Shown in pieces: positions 37,062 through 48,034 of a DNA stretch of 64,000 nucleotides. This DNA is from Physcomitrium patens (lineage: Eukaryota; Streptophyta; Bryopsida; Funariales; Funariaceae). The DNA is taken from the NCBI RefSeq assembly GCF_000002425.4, contig NC_037258.1:16013604-16077603 (forward strand), given 5' to 3'. The notes under the pieces are model-generated. The model saw only the letters and a list, made by a program, of their open reading frames with translations, was not told where the DNA came from and ran no database searches. Positions within the stretch are counted from its first letter, which is position 1. Each line of letters starts with the position of its first letter. Position numbers and translations under genes: made by a program.

Positions 37062-37484
37062 TCATATGTTGAGGAAATCTATGATGCCACGAATTGTATT
37101 CGCCACATACTCTGATCTCTGTTCTCTTCGAAGATGATTGATAGGGCCTTTCAACCATCGGTAATGTCCCATACCACGACGGAAAGACCACCCAGTTATT
37201 TGATCATTGTTGAGGCCTTCGTAACTTCCTTCGAATAGAATATTTGGAACACCATCAGGAGTTGTTCCTACTTCTAGCAAAATCACCAAACATCGGAAGT
37301 CCCTTCCCAAATCGTGATACCAAACGCGTTGTATCTCACCATCTATTCGAGGAAGAACATGTCGTTCTTGAAGATCTTCATCTCGATTGCGTCGTCTTGA
37401 AGGTTGTGACAATCATAATGTCTCGTCGGGCAGGTCAGCAAACGAAGGTTCTTGAGTTGAATCCGCTGGTTGTTGGCTCTCCAT
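37062..37484 (-). pseudogene. ORF3 of antisense middle element, single stop
   Basis: ATG at 37484 to TGA at 37062, 423 nt. A single TGA at codon 24 (likely an Arg CGA in the ancestor) interrupts it, and 116 codons downstream are open. It is Arg-rich near the break (PSRRRNRDED) and then has VWYHDLGRD, ILLEVGTTPDGVPN and FEGSYEGLNNDQITGW. No known domain recognised. Confidence 0.65.
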
Positions 37485-37578
37485 CTAATTAGCGTCACAA
37501 ATGCAAAGAAGTTACAAACAAGGATAGGAAATTGAATGTTATCTTGCCTCAATCTTGTCTCTTTTATAAGAGAGATTT

Positions 37579-40500
37579 TCATCTTGATTTTGATGGATGT
37601 CGTTGATGAAAAACTTTGACTTTAGCTGATGCATTTGCTAGATTCTTGGATGGCTCCCATGTGCGTTCACTAATATCATATCCGCGCCAATGAACAAGAT
37701 ATTTCAGCTTATTTCGGCGTCGCCTTGAATCTAATATCTCTTCCACCTCAAATTCTTCATTATTATCTACTTCTTTAGGAGGCGGTGGCATTTGTCTTCT
37801 TCGTTGTATATCCACTGTCTTATATGGTTCAAGAAGAGACACGTAGAATACAGGATGGATCTTCATTGACTCCGGTAGATGTAACCGATATGCAACTGGG
37901 TTGATCTGTTCAGAAATAGAAAAGGGGCCAAGCCTACGATAGTCCAACTTGTCACAAGGTCGAGTAGTCTTGATATTGCGATGAAGTAGCCATACCTTAT
38001 CACCCACGTTGAGTTGTGGTTGCTCCTTACGATATAGATCTGTGTTTATCTTTTGTCATTCTTGAGCTTCGTTTAATTGCGTCTTCATTATTGCATATAA
38101 CTCTGACAACCGATTTGCCATATCTTCTACTGCAAGATTATCAACTTTTGAAAAATCAAAAGTATCAAGTCGTGGATGATAGCCATAATTGGCAAAGAAA
38201 GGTATTTGTTGCGTGGAAGAATGTACCGTATTATTATAAGCAAACTCTGCCAATGGCAGAAGGGTTGTCTAATCATCTTGTTGATAGTTGATAGTACACC
38301 TTAAATATTGCTCCAAGACTTGGTTTACGCACTCTGTTTGTCTATCAGTTTGACGATGGAAAGCCGAAGATAGCTTTATGTCCACTTTTAAAATCTTGAA
38401 AAGGGTCCTCCAAAATCTTGACACAAATTGAGTTCTCCTATCCGATATGATATCTTTAAGTAATCCATGATAGCGATAGATATTATCAATGAAAAGCTTA
38501 GCTGTTTCTTCACCTGTGATAGATTTTGTACATGGCACAAAATGTGCCATCTTGGTGAAACGATCTACTATCACAAATATAGAATCATAAGATCTTGAGC
38601 TTGGAAGATCTGTGATGAAATCCATAGAAACAGAAGACCATGGTTGTTCTAATATAGGTAATGGCTAAAGAAGTTCGTAACGTCGATGACGAGGAATTTT
38701 TGATCTTGAACAAATATCACATGATTGTACAAAGTCTTTGATTGACTTCCACATTTACGGCCACTAAAAATCTCTTGATATGAGTTCCAAAGTCTTATTA
38801 TATCCAAAGTGCCCTGCTGTTGGAAAGTCATGACGTGCTTGAAGAACACGTAAACGTGCTTCTCCTTCTGGAACATATAGGCATCCTTCAAAATATAATA
38901 GATTATTCTTGAACTCGAACTTAGAAGGATCATGAGACTTGAAAGAATTATTCTCGATATCATGAACAAGAGGATCTGAGGACATACTGGACTGGATTTG
39001 CTTGAGAAAAGTTGAATCAACAGTCAATGTTGATTTCATTGCTCGGAGATGAAATTGCTCCGGTTTCAAGAGGACCGTTCTTTGATGCTCAAAAGCTGCA
39101 TCTCCTTCTTTTGGTGTAAAATAAGAATGTCTAGATAGGGCATCGGACAAACCTTGTTATTTTCCTAGTCGATAAGTGATAATGAACTCGAATCTTGATA
39201 AAGACATACTCCAACGAGCTTGACGACGATTCAATACTCATGCTGACATGAAATACTCGAGGTTCTTGTGATCTGTATACACAGTGACAAGACTAGAAGC
39301 ACCCTCTAGATAATGATGCCATTCTTGAAAGGAATCAACGATCGCAAGAAGTTCTTTATCGTGGATCTCATAATTGATCTCGGCTGCTGAGAATTTTCTT
39401 GAATGAAAAGCTATCGGATGAAGTTTGTCATCTGATCCCATTTATGATAAAACTGCACCCAAGGCAAAATCTGATGCATCTGTTTCCATAAAAGATGCCT
39501 TGAAAAAGTCAACACGATATAAGACTGGTGCAGAGACAAATGATGTCTTTAAGGCTTCAAATACTGCTTCCGCTTCTTGATTCCATTGGAATTTATCTTT
39601 ACTAGTCAAGCGTGTAAGTGGAGCTGCAACTCGTGAGAAATCTTTGATGAAGATCCGATGGTAATTGGCAAATCCCAAGAAACATTGGACATCTCTTACT
39701 GTCCTTGGAATCTTCCAATCCATGATTGTTTGGACTTTCTAAGAATCCATCATGAGACCATCATTTGAAATGATGTATCCTAAAAAGTCAACTTGAGTAG
39801 TATGAAATACACACTTTTCCATCTTGGCGTACAATCCTGCATCTCTAAGTTTTTGTAATACTTGACAAACATATATTTCATGTTCTTCGACGTTCTTAGA
39901 ATAGATCAGGATATCGTCTAGATAGCAGACGATAAAATTGTCTAAGAATTCACGAAATACATCATTCATGAAATGTTGAAAAGCAGCTGGTGCATTCGTG
40001 AGTCCAAAGGGCATGACATTATATTCAAAATGTCCATATCTGGTTCGAAATGCAGTCTTCCATTCATCTCCTTCTTTGATCCGTACTAGATTATATGCTC
40101 CTCTTAGATCTATTTTTGTATAGATCTTAGTTTGATTCAACTAGTCAAGGAGTCCTGATATCAAAGGTAATGGATACCTGTTCTTGATTGTGATCTTGTT
40201 GAGTCCTCGATAGTCAACACACATTCGTAAAGATCCATCTTTTTTCTTTACGAATAGAATTGGAGCTCCTGCTGGAGATTTTGAATGGCGTATGAAATTC
40301 TTCCCTAAATTCTTGTCAATATATGTCTTGAGTTCAGCCATCTCATCTTGCGATAAACTATAAATTGGTCCAAATGGTGGCTGAGTTCCTTCCTTAAGAT
40401 CGATTGAACAATCATATGGGCGATGCTCAGGAAGAATATCTGCATTCTTTTTCTCAAAAACGTCTTGATACTCCTGATATTGACTTGGAATGCCACTTGA

Positions 40501-41067
40501 AGTCTTTAAGTTTTCAGAAATAGGTGCAGCATAAATAGCAAAAGTTGATCCTTCTTTTGCTGTGTGTATAAATGCTTTTGCACTTATCAGTACGGGTTTT
40601 ACTATATTAGACTTATAATTTTTTACTTGGTTGGTAGAACTATTAATAACGCTGTGGGAAAAGTCAAGTTTACATGAATTTGAATCTATTTGAGGGTTAT
40701 ATTTTTCTAGCCAGGATAAACCTAAAATAACTGGATTGGATGGGGATTTAATTATGTTAAAAGCTATGTAGCTATCATGACCGTCTATTGTTACTTTTAT
40801 AGGATGAGTTTCATGAGTGACATCTCCAGAAGACAAGGGACGACCATCTATGACTTCTACATGTATTGGTTTAGGTTTCTGTACAAAAGGTATTTTACGA
40901 CTTTTAACAAATTGTTCATCTAAAAAACATGCTGAGGCTCCCGAATCTAATAAAGCAGAGGCTTTGTAATTCTTAGGTCTTAAATATAAGTCTATTATAA
41001 AACAAGGAGAGGGTTCTGAGGAGAGGATAGGACCTTCATTAGGAATTGTACAAGGTTCCAGCTGCAT
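37579..41067 (-). pseudogene. pol of antisense middle element, with stops
   Basis: Protease DSGAS near 40950, [22 protein letters not shown] near 40250 and [10 protein letters not shown] near 39910, RNase H METDASDFALGAVLS near 39470 and [10 protein letters not shown] near 39260, integrase zinc-binding region near 38700-38830, core MDFITDLPSS at 38625, chromodomain EFEVEEILDSRRRRN near 37740. It consists of at least eight open segments separated by point nonsense changes or small shifts; most of the sequence is well preserved. Confidence 0.82.
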
Positions 41068-41075
41068 GGTCCCTA

Positions 41076-41863
41076 TTATAGCTGGACGAATCCGTTTTCC
41101 GACATGTTGTTTTCTTTGACCGTCGTACCCCTCATTTTATAGTTGCATCGTTTCTTTGGACAATGTTGAGCAGTGTGCTTAGATTCTCCGCAATATAAAC
41201 ATAATCCTTCTTGACGACGACGAATCTTTTCTTGCTCAGTTAGGGGTTTAAAACGTACCGCGTCAATTTGCATGTCTTCTACTTCCGAATGTACGTTTGG
41301 CAAAGATGTTGATGTTGCCATTGAGTAATAACGTTGAGGTTCCCGTGAATGATTCTCGGATCGAAATTCGAAAAGTCGATTATCACATTTTACCACAAAA
41401 TCGATTGCTTGACTCAAAGTTTGAGGATCAAGTAAGTTGAGCATCAATTTCTTTACTTCGTATTGCAATCCATAAAGAAATTGACTGATGAGTGCAACAT
41501 CATCCCACTTGATGTCAATTACAAGTTGTCGAAATTGTGAAGCATATACTGTTACTGAGCGATTTCCTTGTCGTAGAGTTCGGATCTTATTTGTTGCAAC
41601 ACGAGTTGCATCGTGTTCACTATACATAGATCGAAACTGCGCCAAAAAAGCTTCCAAATTATCCAATATTGGATTTCGTTGTTCAAAAAAAGACGAAAAT
41701 CACGATAATGCAGAACCAGAAAGTAGAGTGCCAATAAACCTGACTTGTGATCCTGGAGTTGGATAGCTTTGCGGTTGAAGTTCAATTGCCAATTGTACTT
41801 GATTGATGAACCCTCGAAACTTTGATCTCGTACCATCAAATTTCTCGGGTAAGGCAATTCTTG
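41076..41863 (-). pseudogene. gag C-terminal part, antisense middle element
   Basis: A 196-codon open frame at 41666-41076 with TLRQGNRSVTVYASQFRQL, the zinc knuckle LCLYCGESKHTAQHC, and the end NGFVQL before a stop. It continues at 48243 across the inserted element. Confidence 0.75.
41859..41863 (+). repeat. Target-site duplication TCTTG (left)
   Basis: Identical to 48243-48247. Confidence 0.85.
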
Positions 41864-42416
41864 TGTCAAGGACAAGAACTCGATGAAAGCTAAAGAGTAA
41901 GTGAGACTTTTCTCAAAAAAGAAATAGGACAAAATAGAAATATGTATATTAAGAAAGAAACTGGAATGGCTATTGCCAAAATACAAGAAAACTAGAGACC
42001 CTTGAAACTAGACTAGAAGCAAGAAAGGAGTTGACAAGAGTGAAGAAGCCTTCACTCTTGTCTCTATATATACTATCTAACTAGGGGCTACGTGGCGACG
42101 TTCTATAGGACCTCCAATATGTGTTGACTTTGTAGGACACATGCCTTGACTTACAAGGCAAGTTTTCCTACGTGTGGGCCACATAGTTAGCTTGATCTTC
42201 AAGCTAACAACATGTGTGGCACATGGCCAACTTGTTGACCACGTTTCTAATCTAAAAAGTCAATTAAAGACACCTATGAAGTCAAAGCAACGTCTAGGAA
42301 ATTTCTAGGAAGCTTTTATATTAAATATTATACAATTAACTTACTTTTATTTACTTTTACTTACTTCTACTTATTTCTATATGTAATTATTAGCTTATAT
42401 GATTATTGCCGTGACA
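41864..42416 (-). repeat. 3' LTR of youngest element (553 bp)
   Basis: From TGTCAAGGACAAGAACTC to ATTATTGCCGTGACA. It differs from 47690-48242 at about eight sites. Confidence 0.95.
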
Positions 42417-42432
42417 TTACCCCCCCTTTTAG
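42417..42432 (-). promoter_or_regulatory. Polypurine tract
   Basis: The minus strand reads CTAAAAGGGGGGGTAA, abutting the 3' LTR. Confidence 0.8.
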
Positions 42433-42457
42433 AGACGAGTTCCACGAGGAGCGGTCA

Positions 42458-42880
42458 TCATATGTTGAGAAAATCTATGATGCGACGAATTATATTCGCC
42501 ACATACTCTGATCTCTGTTCTCTTCGAAGATGATTGATAGGGCCTCTCAACCATCGGTAGTGTCCCATACCAGGGCGGGAAGACCACCCAGTTATTTGAT
42601 CATTATTGAGGCCTTCATAACTTCCTTCGAATAGAATATTCGGAACACCATCAGGAGTTGTTCCTACCTCTAGCAAAATCACCAAACATCGGGAGTCCCT
42701 TCCCAAATCGTGATACCAAACGCGTTGTATCTCACCATCTGTTCGAGGAAGAACATGTCGTTCTTGAAGATCTTCATCTCGATTGCGTCGTCTTGAAGGT
42801 TGTGACAATCGTAATGTCTAATCCTGCAGGTCAGCAAACGAAGGTTCTTGAGTTGAATCCGCTGGTTGTTGGCTCTCCAT
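42458..42880 (-). pseudogene. ORF3 of youngest element, single stop
   Basis: A 423-nt frame from ATG at 42880 to the stop at 42458, lying 37 nt inside the polypurine tract and about 95 nt after the chromodomain end. A lone TAG occurs at codon 21, where the middle-layer copy has GAG. The remaining 119 codons are open. The predicted product is about 140 residues: an acidic, Gln/Ser-rich start, an Arg-rich stretch, then VWYHDLGRDSRC, ILLEVGTTPDGVPN, FEGSYEGLNNDQITGW, RWLRGPINHLRREQR and an IIDFLNI end. No signal peptide or membrane segment is seen and I recognise no family. Additional ORFs between integrase and 3' LTR are known in other plant LTR elements. Confidence 0.65.
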
Positions 42881-42974
42881 CTAATTAGCGTCACAAATGT
42901 AAAGAAGTTACAAACAAGGATAGGAAATTGAATGTTATCTTGCCTCAATCTTGTCTTTTTTATAAGAGAGGTTT

Positions 42975-43322
42975 TCATCTTGGTTTTGATGGATGTCGTT
43001 GATGAAAAACTTTGACTTTAGCTGATGCATTTGCTAGATTCCTGGATGGCTCCCATGTGCGTTCACTAATATCATATCCGCACCAATGAACAAGATATTC
43101 CAGCTTATTTCGGCGCCGCCTTGAGTCTAATATCTCTTCCACCTCAAATTCTTCATTATTATCTACTTCTATAGGAGGCGGTGGTATTTGTCTTCTTCCT
43201 TGTATATCCACTGTCTTATATGGTTCAAGAAGAGACACGTGGAATACAGGATGGATCTTCATTGACTCCGGTAGATGTAACCGATATGCAACTGGCTTGA
43301 TCTGTTCAGAAACAGAAAAAGA
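42975..43322 (-). pseudogene. Chromodomain tail of pol in youngest element (out of frame)
   Basis: The frame holds SVSEQIKPVAYRLHLPESMK, then FHVSLLEPYK, EFEVEEILDSRRRRN and YLVHWCGYDISERTWEP, a typical chromodomain with aromatic cage residues Y and W. It should continue the integrase, but a one-base insertion near 43315-43322 (GAAAAAGAGGCC against GAAAAGGGGCC in the middle-layer copy) puts it out of frame. Chromodomains of such elements are thought to direct integration to heterochromatin. Confidence 0.8.
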
Positions 43323-46300
43323 GGCCAAGCCTATGATAGTCCAATTTGTCACAAGGTCGAGTGGTCTTGATATTGCGACGAAGTAGCCATACCTTATCAC
43401 CCACGTTGAGTTGTGGTTGCTCTTTACGATATACATCTGCATTTATCTTTTGTCGTTCTTGAGCTTTCTTCAACTGCGCCTTCATTATTGCATGTAACTC
43501 TGACAACCGATTTGCGATGTCTTCTGCTGCAGGATTATCAACTTTTGAAAAATCAAAAGTATCAAGTCGTGGATGATAGCCATAATTGGCAAAGAAAGGT
43601 GTTTGTTGCGTGGAAGAATGTACTGTATTATTATAAGCAAACTCTGCCAATGGCAGAAGGATTGTCCAATCATCTTGTTGGTAGTTGATAGTACACCTTA
43701 AATACTGTTCGAAGACTTGGTTTACGCGCTCTGTTTGTCCATCAGTTTGAAGATGGAAAGCTGAAGATAGCTTTATGTCCACTTTTAAAATCTTGAAAAG
43801 AGTCCTCCAGAATCTCGACACAAATTGAGTTCCCCTATCCGATATGATATCTTTAGGTAATCCATGATAGCGATAGATATTATCAATGAAAAGCTTAGCT
43901 GTTTCTTCACCTGTGATAGATTTTGTACATGGCATAAAATGTGCCATCTTGGTGAAACGATCTACTATCACAAATATAGAATCATAAGATCTTGAGTTTG
44001 GAAGATCTGTGATGAAATCCATAGAAACAGAAGACCATGGTTGTTCTGGTATAGGTAATGGCTGAAGAAGTCCGTAGGGTCGATGTCGAGGAATTTTTGA
44101 TCTTGAACAAATATCACATGATTGTACAAAGTCTTTGACTGACTTCCACATTTGTGGCCACCAAAAATCTCTTGATATGAGTTCCAGAGTCTTATTATAT
44201 CCAAAGTGACCTGCTGCTGGAAAGTCATGACGTGCTTGAAGAACACGCAAACGTGCTTTTCCTTCTGGAACATATAGGCGTCCTTCAAAATATAATAGAT
44301 TATTCTTGAACTCGAACTTAGAAGAATCATGAGACTTGGAAGAATTATTCTCGATATCATGAACAAGAGGGTCTGAGGACATACTGGACTGGATTTGCTT
44401 GAGAAAAGTTGAATCAACAGTCAATGTTGATTTCACTGCTCGGAGATGAAATTGCTCCGGTTTCAAGAGGACCATTCTTTGTTGCTCAAAAGCTGCATCT
44501 CCTTCTTTTGGTGCAAAATAAGAACGTCTAGACAGGGCATCGGACAAACCTTGTTGTTTTCCTGGCCGATAAGTGATAATGAAGTCGAATCTTGACAAAG
44601 ACATACTCCAACGAGCTTGACGATGATTCAACACGCGTGCTGACATGAAATACTCGAGGTTCTTGTGATCTGTATACACAGTGACTGGACTAGAAGCACC
44701 TTCTAGATAATGACGCCATTCTTGAAAAGAATCCACGATTGCAAGAAGTTCTTTATCGTGGATCTCATAATTGATCTCGGCTGCTGAGAATTTTCTTGAA
44801 TGAAAAGCTATCGGATGAAGTTTGTCATCTGTTCCTATTTGTGATAAAACTGCACCCAAGGCAAAATCCGATGCGTCTGTTTCCATAAAAAATGCCTTGG
44901 AAAAATCAACACGATATAAGACTGGTGCAGAGACAAACGATGTCTTCAAGGCTTCAAATGCTGCTTCCGCTTCTTGATTCCATTGGAATTTATCTTTACT
45001 AGTCAAGCGTGTAAGTGGAGCTGCAACTCGTGAGAAGTCTTTGATGAAGATCCGATAGTAATTGGCAAATCCCAAGAAACATTGGACATCTCTCACAGTC
45101 TTTGGAATCTTCCAATCCATGATTGTTTGGACTTTCTTAGAATCCATCATAAGACCATCATTTGAAATGATGTATCCTAAAAAGTCAACTTGAGTAGTGT
45201 GAAATACACACTTTTCCATCTTGGCGTACAATCCTGCATCTCTGAGTTTTTGTAATACTTGACGAACATGTATTTCATGTTCTTCAACATTCTTAGAATA
45301 AATCAGGATATCGTCTAGGTAGCAGACGACAAAATTGTCTAAGAATTCACGAAATACATCACTTATGAGATGTTGAAAAGTAGCTGGTGCATTCGTGAGT
45401 CCAAAAGGCATGACATTGTATTCAAAGTGTCCGTACCTGGTTCGAAACGCAGTCTTCCATTCATCTCCTTCTTTGATCCGTACTAGATTATATGCTCCTC
45501 TTAGATCTATTTTTGTATAGATCTTAGCTTGATTTAACTGGTCAAGGAGTCCTGATATCAAAGGTAATGGATACCTGTTCTTGATTGTGATCTTGTTGAG
45601 TCCTCGATAGTCAACACACATTCGTAAAGATCCATCTTTTTTCTTTACGAATAAAATTGGAGCTCCTGCTGGAGATTTTGAATGGCGTATGAAATTCTTC
45701 GCTAAATTCTCGTCAATATATGTCTTGAGTTCAGCCAACTCATCTTGCGATAAACTGTAAATTGGTCCAAATGGTGGCTGAGTTCCTTCCTTGAGGTCGA
45801 TTGAACAATCATATGGACGATGCTTAGGAAGAATATCTGCATTCTTTTTCTCAAAAACGTCTTGATACTCCTGATATTGACTTGGAATGCCACTTGAAGT
45901 CTTTACGTTTTCAGAAATAGGTGCAGCATAAATAGCAAAAGTTGATCTTTCTTTTGCTGCGTGTATAAATGCTTTTGCACCTAAAAGTGCGGGTTTTACT
46001 ATACTAGACTCATGGTTTTTTACTTGATTAATAGAACTGTTACTAATGCTCCGAGGAAAATCAAGTTTACGAGAAATCCAATCTATTCGAGGATTATACT
46101 TTTCTAACCATGATAAGCCTAAAATTATTGGATTAGAGGGAGATCTAATTATATTAAAAATTACGCAACTACTATGACCATTTATTACTACATCTACAGG
46201 AAGTGTTTCGTGAGTTACATCTCCAGAAGACAACGGACGACCATCTATGACTTCTACGTGTACAGGTTTAGTTTTTTGTATTAATGATATTCTATGACAT

Positions 46301-46464
46301 CTAGCAAATTCTTCATCTAAAAAACAAGCTGAGGCTCCTGAATCTATCAAGGCAGAGGCTTTGTAATTATTAGGTCCTAAACGCACATCTATTATAAAAC
46401 AAGGAGATGGTTTTGAGGAGAGGATAGGACCTTCATTAGAAGTTGTACAAGATTCCAGCCGCAC
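43306..46464 (-). CDS. pol: pol polyprotein of youngest element (protease-RT-RNase H-integrase)
   Basis: An open frame of 1,052 codons counted from the GTG at 46464, although translation is expected to enter by -1 frameshifting from gag. Domains in order: aspartic protease with DSGAS at about residue 41; RT with [11 protein letters not shown] near 290 and the catalytic YLDD near 380; RNase H with TDASDFALG and [10 protein letters not shown]; integrase with HHCC zinc-binding (H-x-H and CDIC), the D of VDRFTKMAHF, the D of SDRGTQF and the E of GQTERVNQ. All catalytic residues of RT and integrase are present. The frame ends early because of a one-base insertion just before the chromodomain, so the product would lack that domain. 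Length otherwise fits a Ty3/gypsy Pol. Confidence 0.88.
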   Translation of the reverse strand: MRLESCTTSNEGPILSSKPSPCFIIDVRLGPNNYKASALIDSGASACFLDEEFARCHRISLIQKTKPVHVEVIDGRPLSSGDVTHETLPVDVVINGHSSCVIFNIIRSPSNPIILGLSWLEKYNPRIDWISRKLDFPRSISNSSINQVKNHESSIVKPALLGAKAFIHAAKERSTFAIYAAPISENVKTSSGIPSQYQEYQDVFEKKNADILPKHRPYDCSIDLKEGTQPPFGPIYSLSQDELAELKTYIDENLAKNFIRHSKSPAGAPILFVKKKDGSLRMCVDYRGLNKITIKNRYPLPLISGLLDQLNQAKIYTKIDLRGAYNLVRIKEGDEWKTAFRTRYGHFEYNVMPFGLTNAPATFQHLISDVFREFLDNFVVCYLDDILIYSKNVEEHEIHVRQVLQKLRDAGLYAKMEKCVFHTTQVDFLGYIISNDGLMMDSKKVQTIMDWKIPKTVRDVQCFLGFANYYRIFIKDFSRVAAPLTRLTSKDKFQWNQEAEAAFEALKTSFVSAPVLYRVDFSKAFFMETDASDFALGAVLSQIGTDDKLHPIAFHSRKFSAAEINYEIHDKELLAIVDSFQEWRHYLEGASSPVTVYTDHKNLEYFMSARVLNHRQARWSMSLSRFDFIITYRPGKQQGLSDALSRRSYFAPKEGDAAFEQQRMVLLKPEQFHLRAVKSTLTVDSTFLKQIQSSMSSDPLVHDIENNSSKSHDSSKFEFKNNLLYFEGRLYVPEGKARLRVLQARHDFPAAGHFGYNKTLELISRDFWWPQMWKSVKDFVQSCDICSRSKIPRHRPYGLLQPLPIPEQPWSSVSMDFITDLPNSRSYDSIFVIVDRFTKMAHFMPCTKSITGEETAKLFIDNIYRYHGLPKDIISDRGTQFVSRFWRTLFKILKVDIKLSSAFHLQTDGQTERVNQVFEQYLRCTINYQQDDWTILLPLAEFAYNNTVHSSTQQTPFFANYGYHPRLDTFDFSKVDNPAAEDIANRLSELHAIMKAQLKKAQERQKINADVYRKEQPQLNVGDKVWLLRRNIKTTRPCDKLDYHRLGLFFCF

Positions 46465-46469
46465 GGTCC

Positions 46470-47477
46470 CTATTGTAGCTGGACGTACTCGTTTTCCGAC
46501 ATACTGTCTTCTTTGACAGCCGTACTCCTCATTTTGTAGTTACGTCGCTTCTTTGGACAATGTTGAGCAGTGTGCTTAGGTTCTCCACAATATAAGCACA
46601 ATCCTTCTTGTCGACGACGAGACTTTTCTTGCTCAGTAAGAGGTTTGAAACGTACCGCATCAATTTGCATATCCTCTACTTCTGAAGGTATGTGTTGAGG
46701 AGACGTCGGTGTTGCCATTGAATTGTAGTAACGTTGAGGCCCACTTGTGCGACTCTCGGATCGAAATTCAAAAAGTCGATTGTCGCACTTCACAGCAAAG
46801 TCAATTGCTTGACTCAATGTTTGAGAATCAGGTAAATTAAGCATCAATTTCTTTACCTCATATTGTAATCCGTAGAGAAATTGACTCACAAGTGCGGCAT
46901 CATCCCACTTGATATCAGTTGCAAGTTGTCGAAATTGCGAAGCATATAATGTTACTGATCGATTGCCTTATCGCAAAATACGGATCTTGTTGGTTGCAAC
47001 ACGAATTGCATCATGTTCTCCAAACATGGATCGAAACTCCGCCAAAAAAGCCTCCAGATTATCCAATATTGGATCTCGTCGTTCAAGAAAAGATGAAAAC
47101 CATGACAATGCTGAACCTGAAAGAAGTGTACCAATGAATCTTACTTGTGACCCTGGAGTTGGATAGCTCTGGGGTTGAAGTTCAATCACTAGTTGGACCT
47201 GATTGATGAATCCTCGAAACTTGGATCTGGTACCATCAAACTTCTCGGGCAAGGCAACTCTCGGTTCTCTAACACTCGAAGGGTGTTCCATTCTGGGAGA
47301 AGGGACATGGTTTGGTGCAGATGTTGAAGCAGCCCCAATCATCTCTATATCTTCACTTCCTACCATTCTTGTTGCTCCTTGTGGTGGTAAATTGAGTTGA
47401 TGCATCGCAAGCATTAACTCCCTCAATTGTTCTTGCATCTGTGCCATTGCACTCTTCATTTCAACAAGCTCTGCCAT
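46470..47477 (-). pseudogene. gag: gag of youngest element, one nonsense codon
   Basis: ATG at 47477 to TAG at 46470-46472, 335 codons. Residues 1-35 (ELVEMKSAMAQMQEQLREL) form a likely coiled coil. The centre is the capsid-like region with FIGTLLSGSALSWF and an FRSMFGEHDA stretch. The end carries the zinc knuckle LCLYCGEPKHTAQHC (C-x2-C-x4-H-x4-C). A TAA at 46968-46970 replaces the Gln of an LRQGNRS motif that is intact in the middle-layer copy (CAA to TAA, a single C-to-T change). The last 80 or so nucleotides overlap the -1 frame that leads into pol. Confidence 0.82.
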
Positions 47478-47657
47478 AGTAGCACTTAGAAAAGAGAAGA
47501 TGTCTAACAACGCTCAAAACAAATAGAAGAGAGGAATTGATAACAAAGAAAATACTAAGAACAATATCAGTTTAAAAGAGGGTAATCCGCAACTTCTAAT
47601 GCGCTTATGTCTTATCAAGAAAAAGGGGTAATCCACTCTTAATCAAGAAAAGACAAA

Positions 47658-47666
47658 GCTCTGATA
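47658..47666 (-). promoter_or_regulatory. Possible Met-tRNA primer-binding site
   Basis: The minus strand reads TATCAGAGC about 23 nt inside the 5' LTR edge. Weak, as for the sense copy. Confidence 0.35.
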
Positions 47667-47889
47667 TTGTAAGTGTACTCTTGTCAATCTGTCAAGGACA
47701 AGAACTCGATGAAAGCTAAAGAGTAAGTGAGACTTTTCTCAAAAAAGAAATAGGACAAAATAGAAATATGTATATTAAGAAAGAAACTGGAATGGCTATT
47801 GCCAAAATACAAGAAAACTAGAGACCCTTGAAACTAGACTAGAAGCAAGAAAGGAGTTGACAAGAGTGAAGAAGCCTTCACTCTTGTCT

Positions 47890-47898
47890 CTATATATA
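47890..47898 (-). promoter_or_regulatory. TATA box of 5' LTR, youngest element
   Basis: The minus strand reads TATATATAG followed by AGACAAGAGTGAAGG. It is conserved in all family A LTRs here and probably drives the genomic transcript. Confidence 0.55.
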
Positions 47899-48011
47899 CT
47901 ATCTAACTAGGGGCTACGTGGCGACGTTCTATAGGACCTCCAATATGTGTTGACTTTGTAGGACACATGCCTTGACTTACAAGGCAAGTTTTCCTACGTG
48001 TGGGCCACATA

Positions 48012-48034
48012 GTTAGCTTGATCTTCAAGCTAAC
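48012..48034. repeat. Inverted repeat in LTR U3
   Basis: GTTAGCTTGA and TCAAGCTAAC form perfect 10-bp arms around a 3-nt centre. They are retained, with slight changes, in the other LTR copies, upstream of the TATA box. Confidence 0.7.
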
